A stretch of DNA of 7,298 nt, taken from contig CAJYIL010000091.1 of assembly GCA_913774795.1 (NCBI GenBank), positions 1 to 7,298 on the forward strand, written 5' to 3'. The position numbers and the translations under genes were made by a program. This document shows, one piece after another, positions 1 through 5,803 of the stretch (positions are counted from its first letter, which is position 1; the number at the start of each line of letters is the position of its first letter). The DNA is from Pseudobdellovibrionaceae bacterium. GTDB taxonomy: Bacteria; Bdellovibrionota; Bdellovibrionia; Bdellovibrionales; JAMPXM01. The notes under the pieces are model-generated. The model was not told where the DNA came from, searched no databases, and saw nothing but the letters and a program-made list of their open reading frames with translations.

Positions 1-257
1 GCCAGCTCGACTTGGTCCTTCAAGATATTCACGGCGAAATCCCGCAGAATCCTAAGGTGCGCGCGGCTCTCGAACGACTCGCTTCAATCATGGAGAAAGT
101 CGACTCCGGAAAAGGAACGTTGGGTCAGCTGATCAACGATCCGAGCATCGCGCAGAGCCTTAAAGGTTTGTTGGGCAGCTCTCCTCGCGACAATTACGTG
201 AAGGATATGCTGCGCGAGACGCTTCAAAAAAGCGGCCAGCAAAAGGGATCGAAGTGA
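1..257 (+). CDS. MCE-family (MlaD-like) lipid transport protein, 3' end only
   Basis: Only the last roughly 85 codons are present. The reading frame is open to the left edge of the window, so the gene is cut at its 5' end and the TTG at 12 is not a credible start. The visible tail has the short helical pattern common at the C-terminus of MCE proteins: a helix followed by KVDSGKGTLGQLINDPSI, then a basic tail ending in KGSK. By family knowledge, MCE proteins are inner-membrane-anchored, substrate-binding parts of Mla-type ABC transporters that move phospholipids between inner and outer membranes. The permease and ATPase genes would be expected just upstream, outside the window. The gene ends 10 bp before the next start on the same strand, so the two are probably co-transcribed. 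The MCE domain itself is not visible, so the call rests on the tail motif alone. Confidence 0.65.
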   Translation, partial: QLDLVLQDIHGEIPQNPKVRAALERLASIMEKVDSGKGTLGQLINDPSIAQSLKGLLGSSPRDNYVKDMLRETLQKSGQQKGSK

Positions 258-267
258 GCGAGTACGT

Positions 268-1203
268 ATGAGTAAATACAGAACGACCAAGATTTTAGCG
301 CTTCAAGTTTCGAATCACGATCACTCGTGGGGCGGACCGAAAGAAGCTCCGAGCAAATTGAAACGCGCCATCCAAATCGCGATTCTCTTACCGGGTCTCG
401 CGCTTTTCTTAATGCCGTCGTTCAAGATCGGTCGAGCGAGCCTTCGTCCTCCGCAATTCACACTTCCCGATTCCGTGAAACAAGGTTCGGTCTTTACAGT
501 TCCAGGTAACGAAGAAGTTTCGAGCGTTCAACTCTCCGGTCATGCCTTGCCCGAATTGAAATCGAAGCAGCAAATGTTCCTGGTCGCCGCCGCGGGCCTT
601 CCGCAGCTCGATCTCGTGTTGAACTACAAAGCGCCTGAAAAAAAGCTGTCCCTCAAAAACTTGCTCCCGAAATTCGAACACCCGGTTTACGACGTCTTCA
701 ATAAACAAATCCGCATCGAAGCCGCCGAGCCTGAACCATCGACCGACATTAGCGGCGAAACACGCGTCGCTCCGTCGATGCCGTCGGTCGACGCTAAAAC
801 ATTCACGCGAAACGACGGTTTGATTTCGGCTCTTTGCTGGAAGAAGCCCGCTCTTGAAGAAATGCCTCCTCCGCCAGCGCGTCCCGGCCGTCGCCCTCCA
901 CCAAAGCAAGCGGCGCTGACCTCCGCCGGCCCAGGCGAGGTTCTTCAGATCACGTCACCGGTTCAAGGCGAGCGAACTCTCGTCGTTTATCACGGCGGCG
1001 GTTTGTATTCGCGTTACTACGGAGTTCGCGACGCGAAGGCGCGAAAAGGCGACCGCGTGAATGCCGGCACTCAAATCGCGATCACGGATGCCGGCTCAGG
1101 CAAGAAGCCCGCAACCGCACGCTGGGATTTATTCTTGAATCAAACTGAGCTCAATCGCTCGAGCTTCCTGGCTCTGTCACAGCAGCTCTGCGAGACAAAG
1201 TAA
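268..1203 (+). CDS. Membrane-anchored protein with degenerate LytM/M23-like domain
   Basis: This is a 311-residue protein with a basic cytoplasmic N-terminus and one hydrophobic segment at about residues 34-50, which suggests an N-in anchor with the rest in the periplasm. Residues 60-190 are of unknown fold. A proline-rich linker (about 195-213) precedes a C-terminal module (about 222-300). That module follows the second half of the LytM/M23 pattern: GEVLQI, then VVYHGGGLYSRYYGV, then a KGDRVNAGTQIAITDAGSG stretch. The family's YxHL histidine is replaced by Gly (YYGV), and the usual HLHFEV block reads ARWDLFLN, so the zinc-binding residues are missing. The upstream HxxxD half of the fold is not evident. 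Zinc hydrolase activity is therefore unlikely. By analogy with NlpD/EnvC-type LytM factors it could activate or recruit a cell-wall amidase, but that is inference. It starts 10 bp after the MCE gene and has only a weak ribosome-binding site. Its last 53 bp overlap the convergent gene. Confidence 0.6.
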   Translation: MSKYRTTKILALQVSNHDHSWGGPKEAPSKLKRAIQIAILLPGLALFLMPSFKIGRASLRPPQFTLPDSVKQGSVFTVPGNEEVSSVQLSGHALPELKSKQQMFLVAAAGLPQLDLVLNYKAPEKKLSLKNLLPKFEHPVYDVFNKQIRIEAAEPEPSTDISGETRVAPSMPSVDAKTFTRNDGLISALCWKKPALEEMPPPPARPGRRPPPKQAALTSAGPGEVLQITSPVQGERTLVVYHGGGLYSRYYGVRDAKARKGDRVNAGTQIAITDAGSGKKPATARWDLFLNQTELNRSSFLALSQQLCETK

Positions 1204-1546
1204 ACTTCACGTCGCGCGCCCACGCTTGACCGTTAATCGGTCCCAGGTGCGTGTTCACTTTCTCTTTGATTGAATCTGTGAAAAAGCGCAGCTCCTGCGC
1301 CCAGGCGGGATGTTTCACATAGATAAACAGAACACCGCGCTCAAACGCGCAAGGCACCGTCTGTTGCGAGATCGTGGGGCCGACAACCGCACCCCACTCC
1401 TGCTCGAGACGCCATCTCAAAAAGCCATCCGAGAGCTGCGACTTGCTATTCTGGAGGAGCCCTTGTAGGACATCGGAAACTTGAGTTAAATGCCCGACAC
1501 GCTTCTTCTGGAATTTCTTGTCGTCGCGTTTTCCGTCATCAGCCAT
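1151..1546 (-). CDS. DUF721 / DciA-like protein
   Basis: The protein has 131 residues from the ATG at 1546. A short charged N-terminus leads into LTQVSDVLQGLLQ (about 20-32). This is followed by the DUF721 core: WGAVVGPTIS (51-60), a hydrophobic strand GVLFIYVKHPAW (71-82), ELRFFTDSIKEKVN (85-98) and a final DVKFTL strand (112-117). The family includes DciA, which interacts with the replicative helicase DnaB and supports its loading in bacteria without DnaC or DnaI. Members are typically small, so this length is ordinary. An in-frame TTG or ATG-like extension to 1564 is possible but would run into the trmFO start. No clear Shine-Dalgarno sequence precedes 1546. The gene is divergent from trmFO and convergent with the LytM-like gene, and its final 17 codons (a Ser/Pro-rich tail) lie antisense to that gene's 3' end. 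The family call is fairly sure; a DciA role is inferred. Confidence 0.72.
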   Translation of the reverse strand: MADDGKRDDKKFQKKRVGHLTQVSDVLQGLLQNSKSQLSDGFLRWRLEQEWGAVVGPTISQQTVPCAFERGVLFIYVKHPAWAQELRFFTDSIKEKVNTHLGPINGQAWARDVKFTLSRRAAVTEPGSSSD

Positions 1547-1551
1547 CCCGC

Positions 1552-1557
1552 AAAGGA
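1552..1557 (+). promoter_or_regulatory. Ribosome-binding site of trmFO
   Basis: AAAGGA lies five bases before the ATG at 1563. It supports that ATG over the in-frame TTG at 1518. It occupies most of the 16-bp gap between the two divergent start codons. Confidence 0.7.
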
Positions 1558-1562
1558 CTACC

Positions 1563-3068
1563 ATGGGCTCGCAAAAACCGACAATTCATATCGTTGGCGC
1601 CGGCCTTGCCGGGAGTGAATGCGCGCTCCAACTCGCCTCAAAAGGCTATCAGGTCGTTTTAATCGAAATGCGAGGAAGCGGAGTTTCCACTCCGGCGCAC
1701 AAGGGCGAAGATTTTGCCGAGCTCGTTTGCTCCAATTCCTTCGGAAGCCTCGCTGGTACGAGCGCTCCGGGTGAGCTCAAATGGGAAGCCGAACAACTCG
1801 GCTCACAGGTCTTACAAGCCGCCTTCGAAGCTCGCGTTCCCGCAGGCCAAGCACTCGGCATGGATCGCGACGTCTTCGCGGCCGCCGTCACACGCCGAAT
1901 TCGCGAAAACGAAAACATCCGCGTCGAACGCCGCGAGATTCGCTCGCTCGATGAAGTTCCGAGACCTTGCGTAATCGCAACCGGGCCTCTCACCAGTGGT
2001 CCTTTGGCGGAGTCGATGGCGTCTCACTTCGGTGATCAGTTTCTCTATTTCTTCGACGCGATCGCGCCGATCGTCGCGCAAGAGTCGATTAACATGAACG
2101 TCGCGTGGCGTGCCGATCGCTGGGATAAAGGCACGCGTGATTACATCAACTGCCCTCTCTCGAAAAAAGAGTACTTCTTCTTCATCGAAGAAATGAAGGC
2201 GGCGAAAAAAATCGAAGCCAAAGACTTCGAAAAAGACACGCCGTACTTCGAATCCTGCATGCCGATCGAAGCGATGCTCGAACGCGGCGATCTCACTCCT
2301 CGTTTTGGTCCGATGTCCGCAAAAGGACTCACCGACCCTCGCACAGGCAACTGGCCGTTTGCGGTCGTGCAACTCCGCCAAGATAACCTCGCTGGCACGG
2401 CTTACAACATGGTCGGCTTTCAAACGAAGATGGCATACGCCGATCAAAAGCGAGTGTTCCGTCTGATTCCGGGCCTCGAGGACGCCGATTTCTTGAAGCT
2501 CGGGTCTATCCACCGAAACCTCTACATCAATACTCCGAAGAGACTTCACCGCGATCTCTCTTCGCAAAAAGACCCCTACTTGTTCTTTGCCGGTCAAATC
2601 ACCGGCGTCGAAGGTTACTTCGAGTCGACCTGCATGGGCTTGATGGTTTCGCGCTTTCTCGACGCGAAGATCAACGGTCGCTTGGCACCGAACGCGGCCA
2701 ACATCGAAGAGGTCGCTCCACCGCGTGAATCGGCCTTCGGATCGCTCCTGGATGCCATCACCGACCCGATGCGCGCCGATCACTTCCAGCCAACAAACAT
2801 CAACTTCGGTCACATGCCGCAAATCGCGGATGCGCCTGCGCCGACTGACGGCTCACGTCCCCGCCGCCTCGATAAGACTACGAAGCGATCAATGCAGATC
2901 GGAAATGCTCGCTCGGCTCTTCGCTCATGGATGTCAGCGCAGGGCCTTGAGGCGCCACGTACGGCTGCTGTCGAGCAAGCCGCCGCTGACCTACAGGCGA
3001 TCGTGGATGCGGCCGCTCGTGCAGAGGCTGAGACGAAGATGGCCGCCCGCGAAGGGCAGCCGGTCTAA
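1563..3068 (+). CDS. trmFO: Methylenetetrahydrofolate-tRNA-(uracil-54-C5)-methyltransferase TrmFO
   Basis: This FAD enzyme makes ribothymidine at position 54 of tRNA using methylene-tetrahydrofolate as carbon donor and reduced FAD as reductant, in the cytoplasm. The 501-residue product opens with a dinucleotide-binding motif, HIVGAGLAGSE (9-19), ending in acidic E35 of VVLIEMRG. CSNSF (56-60) and FESCMPIEAM (229-238) carry C56 and C232, which match the two cysteines implicated in catalysis in the Bacillus enzyme. CPLSKKEYFFF (197-207), TAYNMVGFQTKM (279-290) and FAGQITGVEGYFES (342-355) are further family signatures, as is FQPTNINFGHMP (408-419). The start is set by the AAAGGA site and by the nucleotide-binding strand beginning right after it. 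Characterised enzymes have about 435-445 residues; this one has an extra Ala-rich C-terminal tail after about residue 455. The stop codon overlaps that of the convergent downstream gene. Confidence 0.96.
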   Translation: MGSQKPTIHIVGAGLAGSECALQLASKGYQVVLIEMRGSGVSTPAHKGEDFAELVCSNSFGSLAGTSAPGELKWEAEQLGSQVLQAAFEARVPAGQALGMDRDVFAAAVTRRIRENENIRVERREIRSLDEVPRPCVIATGPLTSGPLAESMASHFGDQFLYFFDAIAPIVAQESINMNVAWRADRWDKGTRDYINCPLSKKEYFFFIEEMKAAKKIEAKDFEKDTPYFESCMPIEAMLERGDLTPRFGPMSAKGLTDPRTGNWPFAVVQLRQDNLAGTAYNMVGFQTKMAYADQKRVFRLIPGLEDADFLKLGSIHRNLYINTPKRLHRDLSSQKDPYLFFAGQITGVEGYFESTCMGLMVSRFLDAKINGRLAPNAANIEEVAPPRESAFGSLLDAITDPMRADHFQPTNINFGHMPQIADAPAPTDGSRPRRLDKTTKRSMQIGNARSALRSWMSAQGLEAPRTAAVEQAAADLQAIVDAAARAEAETKMAAREGQPV

Positions 3069-3925
3069 GCTGCGCGAGGCTCGGCATCAGCGATCAAAGT
3101 CTCGCACCGGTCGATCAGCGTAAAACGCGTGGATTCCCGGTGCTTCTGAAGCTCGGCGATTTCAGTTACGAGAACTAATTCGTAGAGCTGGATGACTCGG
3201 TCTAATTCGCTGAGACATTGCTTCCGTAAACCTGGCGTGACGGGAGCTTTCGGAATCTTCGCATGCGCAAGCGCCGCGAGTCGCACGAGCTTAATCCAAT
3301 CGAGCTCCGGCGGCGTGATACCTAACAGCGGAAGTGGGTGAAGGCCGCTGACTTCTTCGAGATCGTGATGATCATCGTTCATCTTCTGGAGTTCGGTGAC
3401 GAGGACTTCAAGCTCACGTGTTTCGTGTGCACCGTGAGTGCGCGAGACGACCTTCTTCCACTTCTCACAAATGTCATCGAATTCAATGTTCTCGGCTTTA
3501 TCGAGAGGCCCTGGGTTCACCACCGAGCGCAAGGTCTCGGTCATCGTCTCCAGAGAAAAGACCGCACTCATTGATTTCTTTGAAACACGAATGAGGTTAT
3601 GCGCCCAGCTCGCGAGATCACCCACGGCCCGATCGTCAATCGACACGGTCCGGAAGTTCACCGCGAATTGCTGAAACAAGTGAGCATGCATGGGACGATC
3701 GAGAAACTGATCGTAGTGATTCTTACGTCTCTGCGCTCGTGGCTTGGCGTACATGCGCGCGAGAGCTTTTGAAAACGACTCGAAGTTCTCTCGCCACAGA
3801 TCTTCGTGACGGCACATTTTGTAGAGCTGAAAGGCTTTCGTTTGATTCGGCTCAGCCGTTTCGAGGAGTGCGTTGACGTTTTGTTCAAGGAGTCGCGGAA
3901 ACGAACCCCAGAGCTCGTGAATCAT
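3065..3925 (-). CDS. Hypothetical protein, 286 residues, mostly helical
   Basis: I do not recognise this family. The protein has 286 residues, no signal peptide and no membrane segment, so it is probably cytoplasmic. It looks largely alpha-helical, rich in Leu, Glu, Lys and Arg, with a basic patch at about 62-70 (RAQRRKNH) and an acidic and histidine-rich patch NDDHHDLEE at 183-191. The four Cys residues (38, 153, 237, 274) do not form an obvious metal motif. Real coding is supported by one long uninterrupted frame tiling exactly between trmFO and the qmcA terminator, by codon use like its neighbours, and by an ATG at 3925. No good Shine-Dalgarno sequence is visible before that ATG. The TAG stop overlaps the TAA of the convergent trmFO. 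It follows a terminator, so it is probably transcribed from its own promoter in the 3926-3988 gap, although no consensus promoter stands out there. Confidence 0.75.
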   Translation of the reverse strand: MIHELWGSFPRLLEQNVNALLETAEPNQTKAFQLYKMCRHEDLWRENFESFSKALARMYAKPRAQRRKNHYDQFLDRPMHAHLFQQFAVNFRTVSIDDRAVGDLASWAHNLIRVSKKSMSAVFSLETMTETLRSVVNPGPLDKAENIEFDDICEKWKKVVSRTHGAHETRELEVLVTELQKMNDDHHDLEEVSGLHPLPLLGITPPELDWIKLVRLAALAHAKIPKAPVTPGLRKQCLSELDRVIQLYELVLVTEIAELQKHRESTRFTLIDRCETLIADAEPRAA

Positions 3926-3977
3926 GCTTTTAGGTTACGTGAGGTCGGGACCGGAATCGATTTTCTCGAGGGAGATT

Positions 3978-4008
3978 CTCAAAATGAAACGCGCCCTTTC
4001 AGGCGCGT
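3978..4008 (-). terminator. Intrinsic terminator after qmcA
   Basis: Read on the minus strand, a perfect 7-bp GC-rich stem (ACGCGCC at 4008-4002, GGCGCGT at 3995-3989) encloses a 6-nt loop (TGAAAG) and is followed by TTCATTTT. It begins 28 bases after the qmcA stop at 4037. The T-rich tail is interrupted by CA, so termination may be incomplete. It separates the RHH-nfeD-qmcA operon from the 286-residue gene. Confidence 0.72.
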
Positions 4009-4036
4009 CTTATCTCGATGACTAAGACTTTTTCGC

Positions 4037-4963
4037 TTACTTCGAACTTTGTTGCGTGCGAACGCGGTCGAAAACACCGAAGGCCGACGCGATCACGCCA
4101 CTCATATCGTTGACGTTGCTAGGAACAATCAAGAGGTCTGAATTCGTCGCCATGTTCCCGAGCTGCTTCACGTACTCTTCAGCCACTTTCAACGCGGCCG
4201 CATCGCGACCACCCGTTTCGTTCAGAGCCTGAGCAACCGCGCGGATCCCGTCGGCTGTCGCTTTCGAGATCGACAAGATCGCATCGGCTTGACCTTGCGC
4301 TTGGTTGATCTGCAACTGCCGGTTGGCTTCAGATTGCTTGATCACGTCTTGCTTGCGACCTTCGGCGTTGTTGATCAACGAGTCACGCGTACCTTCCGAT
4401 TCCAAGATCTTCGCGCGCTTCTCGCGCTCGGCGCGCATCTGTTTTTCCATGGCGTCGAGAACGTCTTTGGGCGGGTTGATCGTCTTAATTTCGTAGCGGA
4501 GAACTTTCACTCCCCAAGGCTGTGTCGCCGAATCAATCGACATCACGACCGCGTTGTTGATGTGTTCACGTTCTTCGAATGTTTTATCGAGATCGATCTT
4601 ACCGATCTCGGATCTCAACGTCGTTTGCGCGAGCTGAATAATCGCGAATTCATAGCTGCTCACTCCGTAAGAGGCGGCTTTCGGATCAATCACGCGGTAG
4701 AAGAGAACGCCGTCGACGGTGACCTGAACGTTATCTTTTGTAATACAAACTTGCGGCGGGATATCGAGAACGGCTTCAGTCAGATACGTGCGGTAAGCCA
4801 CGCGGTCGACGAACGGAATCAAAATGTGCATTCCGGCTTCCATCGTGCGGTGATAACGACCGAGGCGCTCGACGATCACCGCCTGCTGCTGCGGAACAAT
4901 TTTGATCATCATCATGACGACGATGACCGCGGCCACTAGAACAACGATTGTAACAATTGGCAT
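4037..4963 (-). CDS. qmcA: SPFH/band-7 (stomatin-like) membrane protein, QmcA type
   Basis: The 308-residue product matches the usual length of QmcA/paraslipin proteins (about 305). Residues 2-20 are a single hydrophobic anchor. The SPFH core follows: VPQQQAVIVERLGRY (23-37), GMHILIPFVDRVAYR (44-58), DIPPQVCITKDNVQVTVDGV (67-86), and on through PWGVKVLRYEIKTINPP (149-165). A charged coiled-coil stretch (about 170-245) is rich in Ala, Glu, Lys, Arg and Gln, including RAEREKRAKILESEG and SEANRQLQINQAQGQADAIL. The C-terminus contains SDLLIVPSN (275-283). Proteins of this type oligomerise into ring-like membrane scaffolds and are linked to membrane microdomains and protein quality control. The gene sits directly downstream of nfeD, its usual partner, with a strong ribosome-binding site that overlaps the nfeD stop. 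It is the last gene of the operon, followed by a hairpin terminator. Confidence 0.93.
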   Translation of the reverse strand: MPIVTIVVLVAAVIVVMMMIKIVPQQQAVIVERLGRYHRTMEAGMHILIPFVDRVAYRTYLTEAVLDIPPQVCITKDNVQVTVDGVLFYRVIDPKAASYGVSSYEFAIIQLAQTTLRSEIGKIDLDKTFEEREHINNAVVMSIDSATQPWGVKVLRYEIKTINPPKDVLDAMEKQMRAEREKRAKILESEGTRDSLINNAEGRKQDVIKQSEANRQLQINQAQGQADAILSISKATADGIRAVAQALNETGGRDAAALKVAEEYVKQLGNMATNSDLLIVPSNVNDMSGVIASAFGVFDRVRTQQSSK

Positions 4964-4971
4964 TTGCGTAA

Positions 4972-4978
4972 CTCCTTT
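4972..4978 (-). promoter_or_regulatory. Ribosome-binding site of qmcA
   Basis: AAAGGAG read on the minus strand lies eight bases before the qmcA ATG at 4963. It overlaps the TAA stop of nfeD (4979-4977), so ribosomes finishing nfeD clear or occupy this site. It is the strongest Shine-Dalgarno match in the window. Confidence 0.8.
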
Positions 4979-5405
4979 AGGTTTCTTTTCGAATCAATAA
5001 AACGTTGCCGTCCATGCCGACGATCGTGACGTGATCGCCTTTTAAGACGGGCTCGAGTCCCACGTTGATGGCGCTCCATGGAACTCCCTGGTAACTAAGC
5101 GATCGCTTTTCGTGCAAATCGATCGCGTCGCTTGCGCGAAATGTTTTTCCGAGATCGGCCTCGATCTTCATGGTCTTCATCATGCGCGCCTGAATCGGTT
5201 TACGAAGCGCAATCACGCCGACGACAGCGATGACCGCGCAAACAAGCGCTTCAATCCAGATCGTCGCGCCCACTGTCGAAGCCAACGCGGCGGCAAAACA
5301 CCCGATCGCGATGAAGATCAAAAAGAATCCGCCCGTCAGCATCTCGCTGATTAAGAGAATCAGACCGGCGACAATCCAGAGGCTGAGAGGATCAATATTG
5401 TTCAT
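4977..5405 (-). CDS. nfeD: Short NfeD-family membrane protein (YbbJ type)
   Basis: The product has 142 residues, the size of short NfeD proteins lacking the protease domain. Three hydrophobic helices can be seen at about 8-22 (SLWIVAGLILLISEM), 26-44 and 48-67. A cytoplasmic OB-fold-like region (about 85-142) follows, with GVPWSAIN (107-114), GDHVTIVGMDGNVLLI (123-138) and a short charged end. NfeD proteins partner with SPFH proteins, and the neighbour just downstream is qmcA, 13 bp after this stop. The start overlaps the stop of the upstream regulator gene as ATGA (ATG 5405-5403, TGA 5404-5402) and has no clear ribosome-binding site of its own. Translation is therefore probably coupled to the regulator gene. 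The family call rests on the helix pattern, the C-terminal motif and the qmcA context. Confidence 0.88.
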   Translation of the reverse strand: MNNIDPLSLWIVAGLILLISEMLTGGFFLIFIAIGCFAAALASTVGATIWIEALVCAVIAVVGVIALRKPIQARMMKTMKIEADLGKTFRASDAIDLHEKRSLSYQGVPWSAINVGLEPVLKGDHVTIVGMDGNVLLIRKET

Positions 5406-5740
5406 TTCTTTTTGTCCGTTTTCTGATTGGCTTTTTGAGCGACGTCCTTCTCAAGACGTTGCATGGTTTCGATGCGTGCTTTCAAAAACTCGTGCAGCGC
5501 TTCTTTGAAATAAGGTTCGAACTCACGATAGCGCGCCCCCGTACAAAAGACGATCTTTTGGTAGAGCCTCTGAGCTTCGTCGCTAACTTCGATCGTAATT
5601 TTGTTGGAGGAGAGAAAATCGTCGAGAAGATCGCGAAGCAGCCAGCTCAAGTTGAGATTGCGCTTGCTGATTTGCTCGTACTGATCTTCCCCGATGAGGA
5701 GACTGATCCGTTTTAGTTCACGGTCTTTTTGAGTACTCAT
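5402..5740 (-). CDS. Small ribbon-helix-helix type DNA-binding protein
   Basis: With the ATG at 5740 the protein has 112 residues. Residues 10-44 fit a ribbon-helix-helix (CopG/Arc/MetJ-like) fold: strand KRISLLIGEDQ, helix QYEQISKRNLN, turn LS, then helix WLLRDLLDDFL. Such proteins dimerise, and the paired N-terminal strands insert into the DNA major groove at short palindromes. The rest (about 50-112) is helical and ends in a Lys/Gln-rich tail; its function is unknown. The frame is open upstream to a TTG at 5776, but that extension is encoded by a palindrome cluster and reads MCIHTYAYIRMCM, so I treat it as non-coding. An ATG at 5746 is a close alternative. No Shine-Dalgarno sequence precedes 5740. 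This is the first gene of an operon with nfeD and qmcA, overlapping nfeD by four bases, and it probably represses its own operon through the palindromes just upstream (inference). Confidence 0.72.
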   Translation of the reverse strand: MSTQKDRELKRISLLIGEDQYEQISKRNLNLSWLLRDLLDDFLSSNKITIEVSDEAQRLYQKIVFCTGARYREFEPYFKEALHEFLKARIETMQRLEKDVAQKANQKTDKKK

Positions 5741-5743
5741 ACA

Positions 5744-5773
5744 CATACGTATATACGCGTATGTATGAATACA
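5744..5773. promoter_or_regulatory. Abutting short palindromes, likely operator of the RHH gene
   Basis: Three palindromes lie end to end just before the RHH start: ATACGTAT (5745-5752), ATACGCGTAT (5753-5762) and TGTATGAATACA (5762-5773, arms TGTAT/ATACA). The arms CATACG (5744-5749) and CGTATG (5758-5763) also pair across the first two. They share the core ATAC/GTAT. RHH repressors typically bind tandem short inverted sites overlapping their own promoter, so this is probably the autoregulatory operator. The role is inferred; the symmetry is directly visible. Confidence 0.6.
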
Positions 5774-5781
5774 CAATGAAG

Positions 5782-5800
5782 CATATTAGCTATGTATCAA
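5782..5800 (-). promoter_or_regulatory. Possible promoter elements and outlying operator of the RHH operon
   Basis: On the minus strand this stretch reads TTGATA (5800-5795, -35-like) and contains TAATAT (5788-5783, -10-like). They are only about 6 bases apart, so they cannot work together. CATA (5782-5785) and TATG (5791-5794) form another small inverted repeat around TTAGC. A -10-like TATATA also lies inside the palindromes (5755-5750). The promoter is probably within 5741-5800, but I cannot fix its exact elements. Confidence 0.3.
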
Positions 5801-5803
5801 GAT

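Noticed and set aside
409..909. 166-codon open frame on the minus strand inside the LytM-like gene
   Set aside because: The composition is Arg/Phe-rich without motifs; the plus-strand gene has a membrane segment, a Pro-rich linker and a recognisable domain.
1518..1562. Upstream TTG extension of trmFO
   Set aside because: The AAAGGA site and the nucleotide-binding strand starting right after the ATG at 1563 favour the shorter form, and the extension would overlap the DUF721 gene start.
1812..2822. 336-codon open frame on the minus strand inside trmFO
   Set aside because: It is antisense to a confidently identified trmFO, its translation is rich in Arg, Val and Glu without recognisable motifs, and it is explained by codon bias in the real gene.
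3926..3988. Promoter for the 286-residue gene
   Set aside because: A TTGAGA lies at 3982-3977, but no acceptable -10 box sits at the right spacing, so I do not list one.
4289..4939. 216-codon open frame on the plus strand opposite qmcA
   Set aside because: It is a shadow of the qmcA codons, rich in Arg, His and Phe with no domain; qmcA on the other strand is a full-length family match with a strong ribosome-binding site.
5741..5776. TTG-initiated N-terminal extension of the RHH protein
   Set aside because: The 12 extra codons are just the palindrome cluster read as protein, and the RHH strand normally begins close to the N-terminus.
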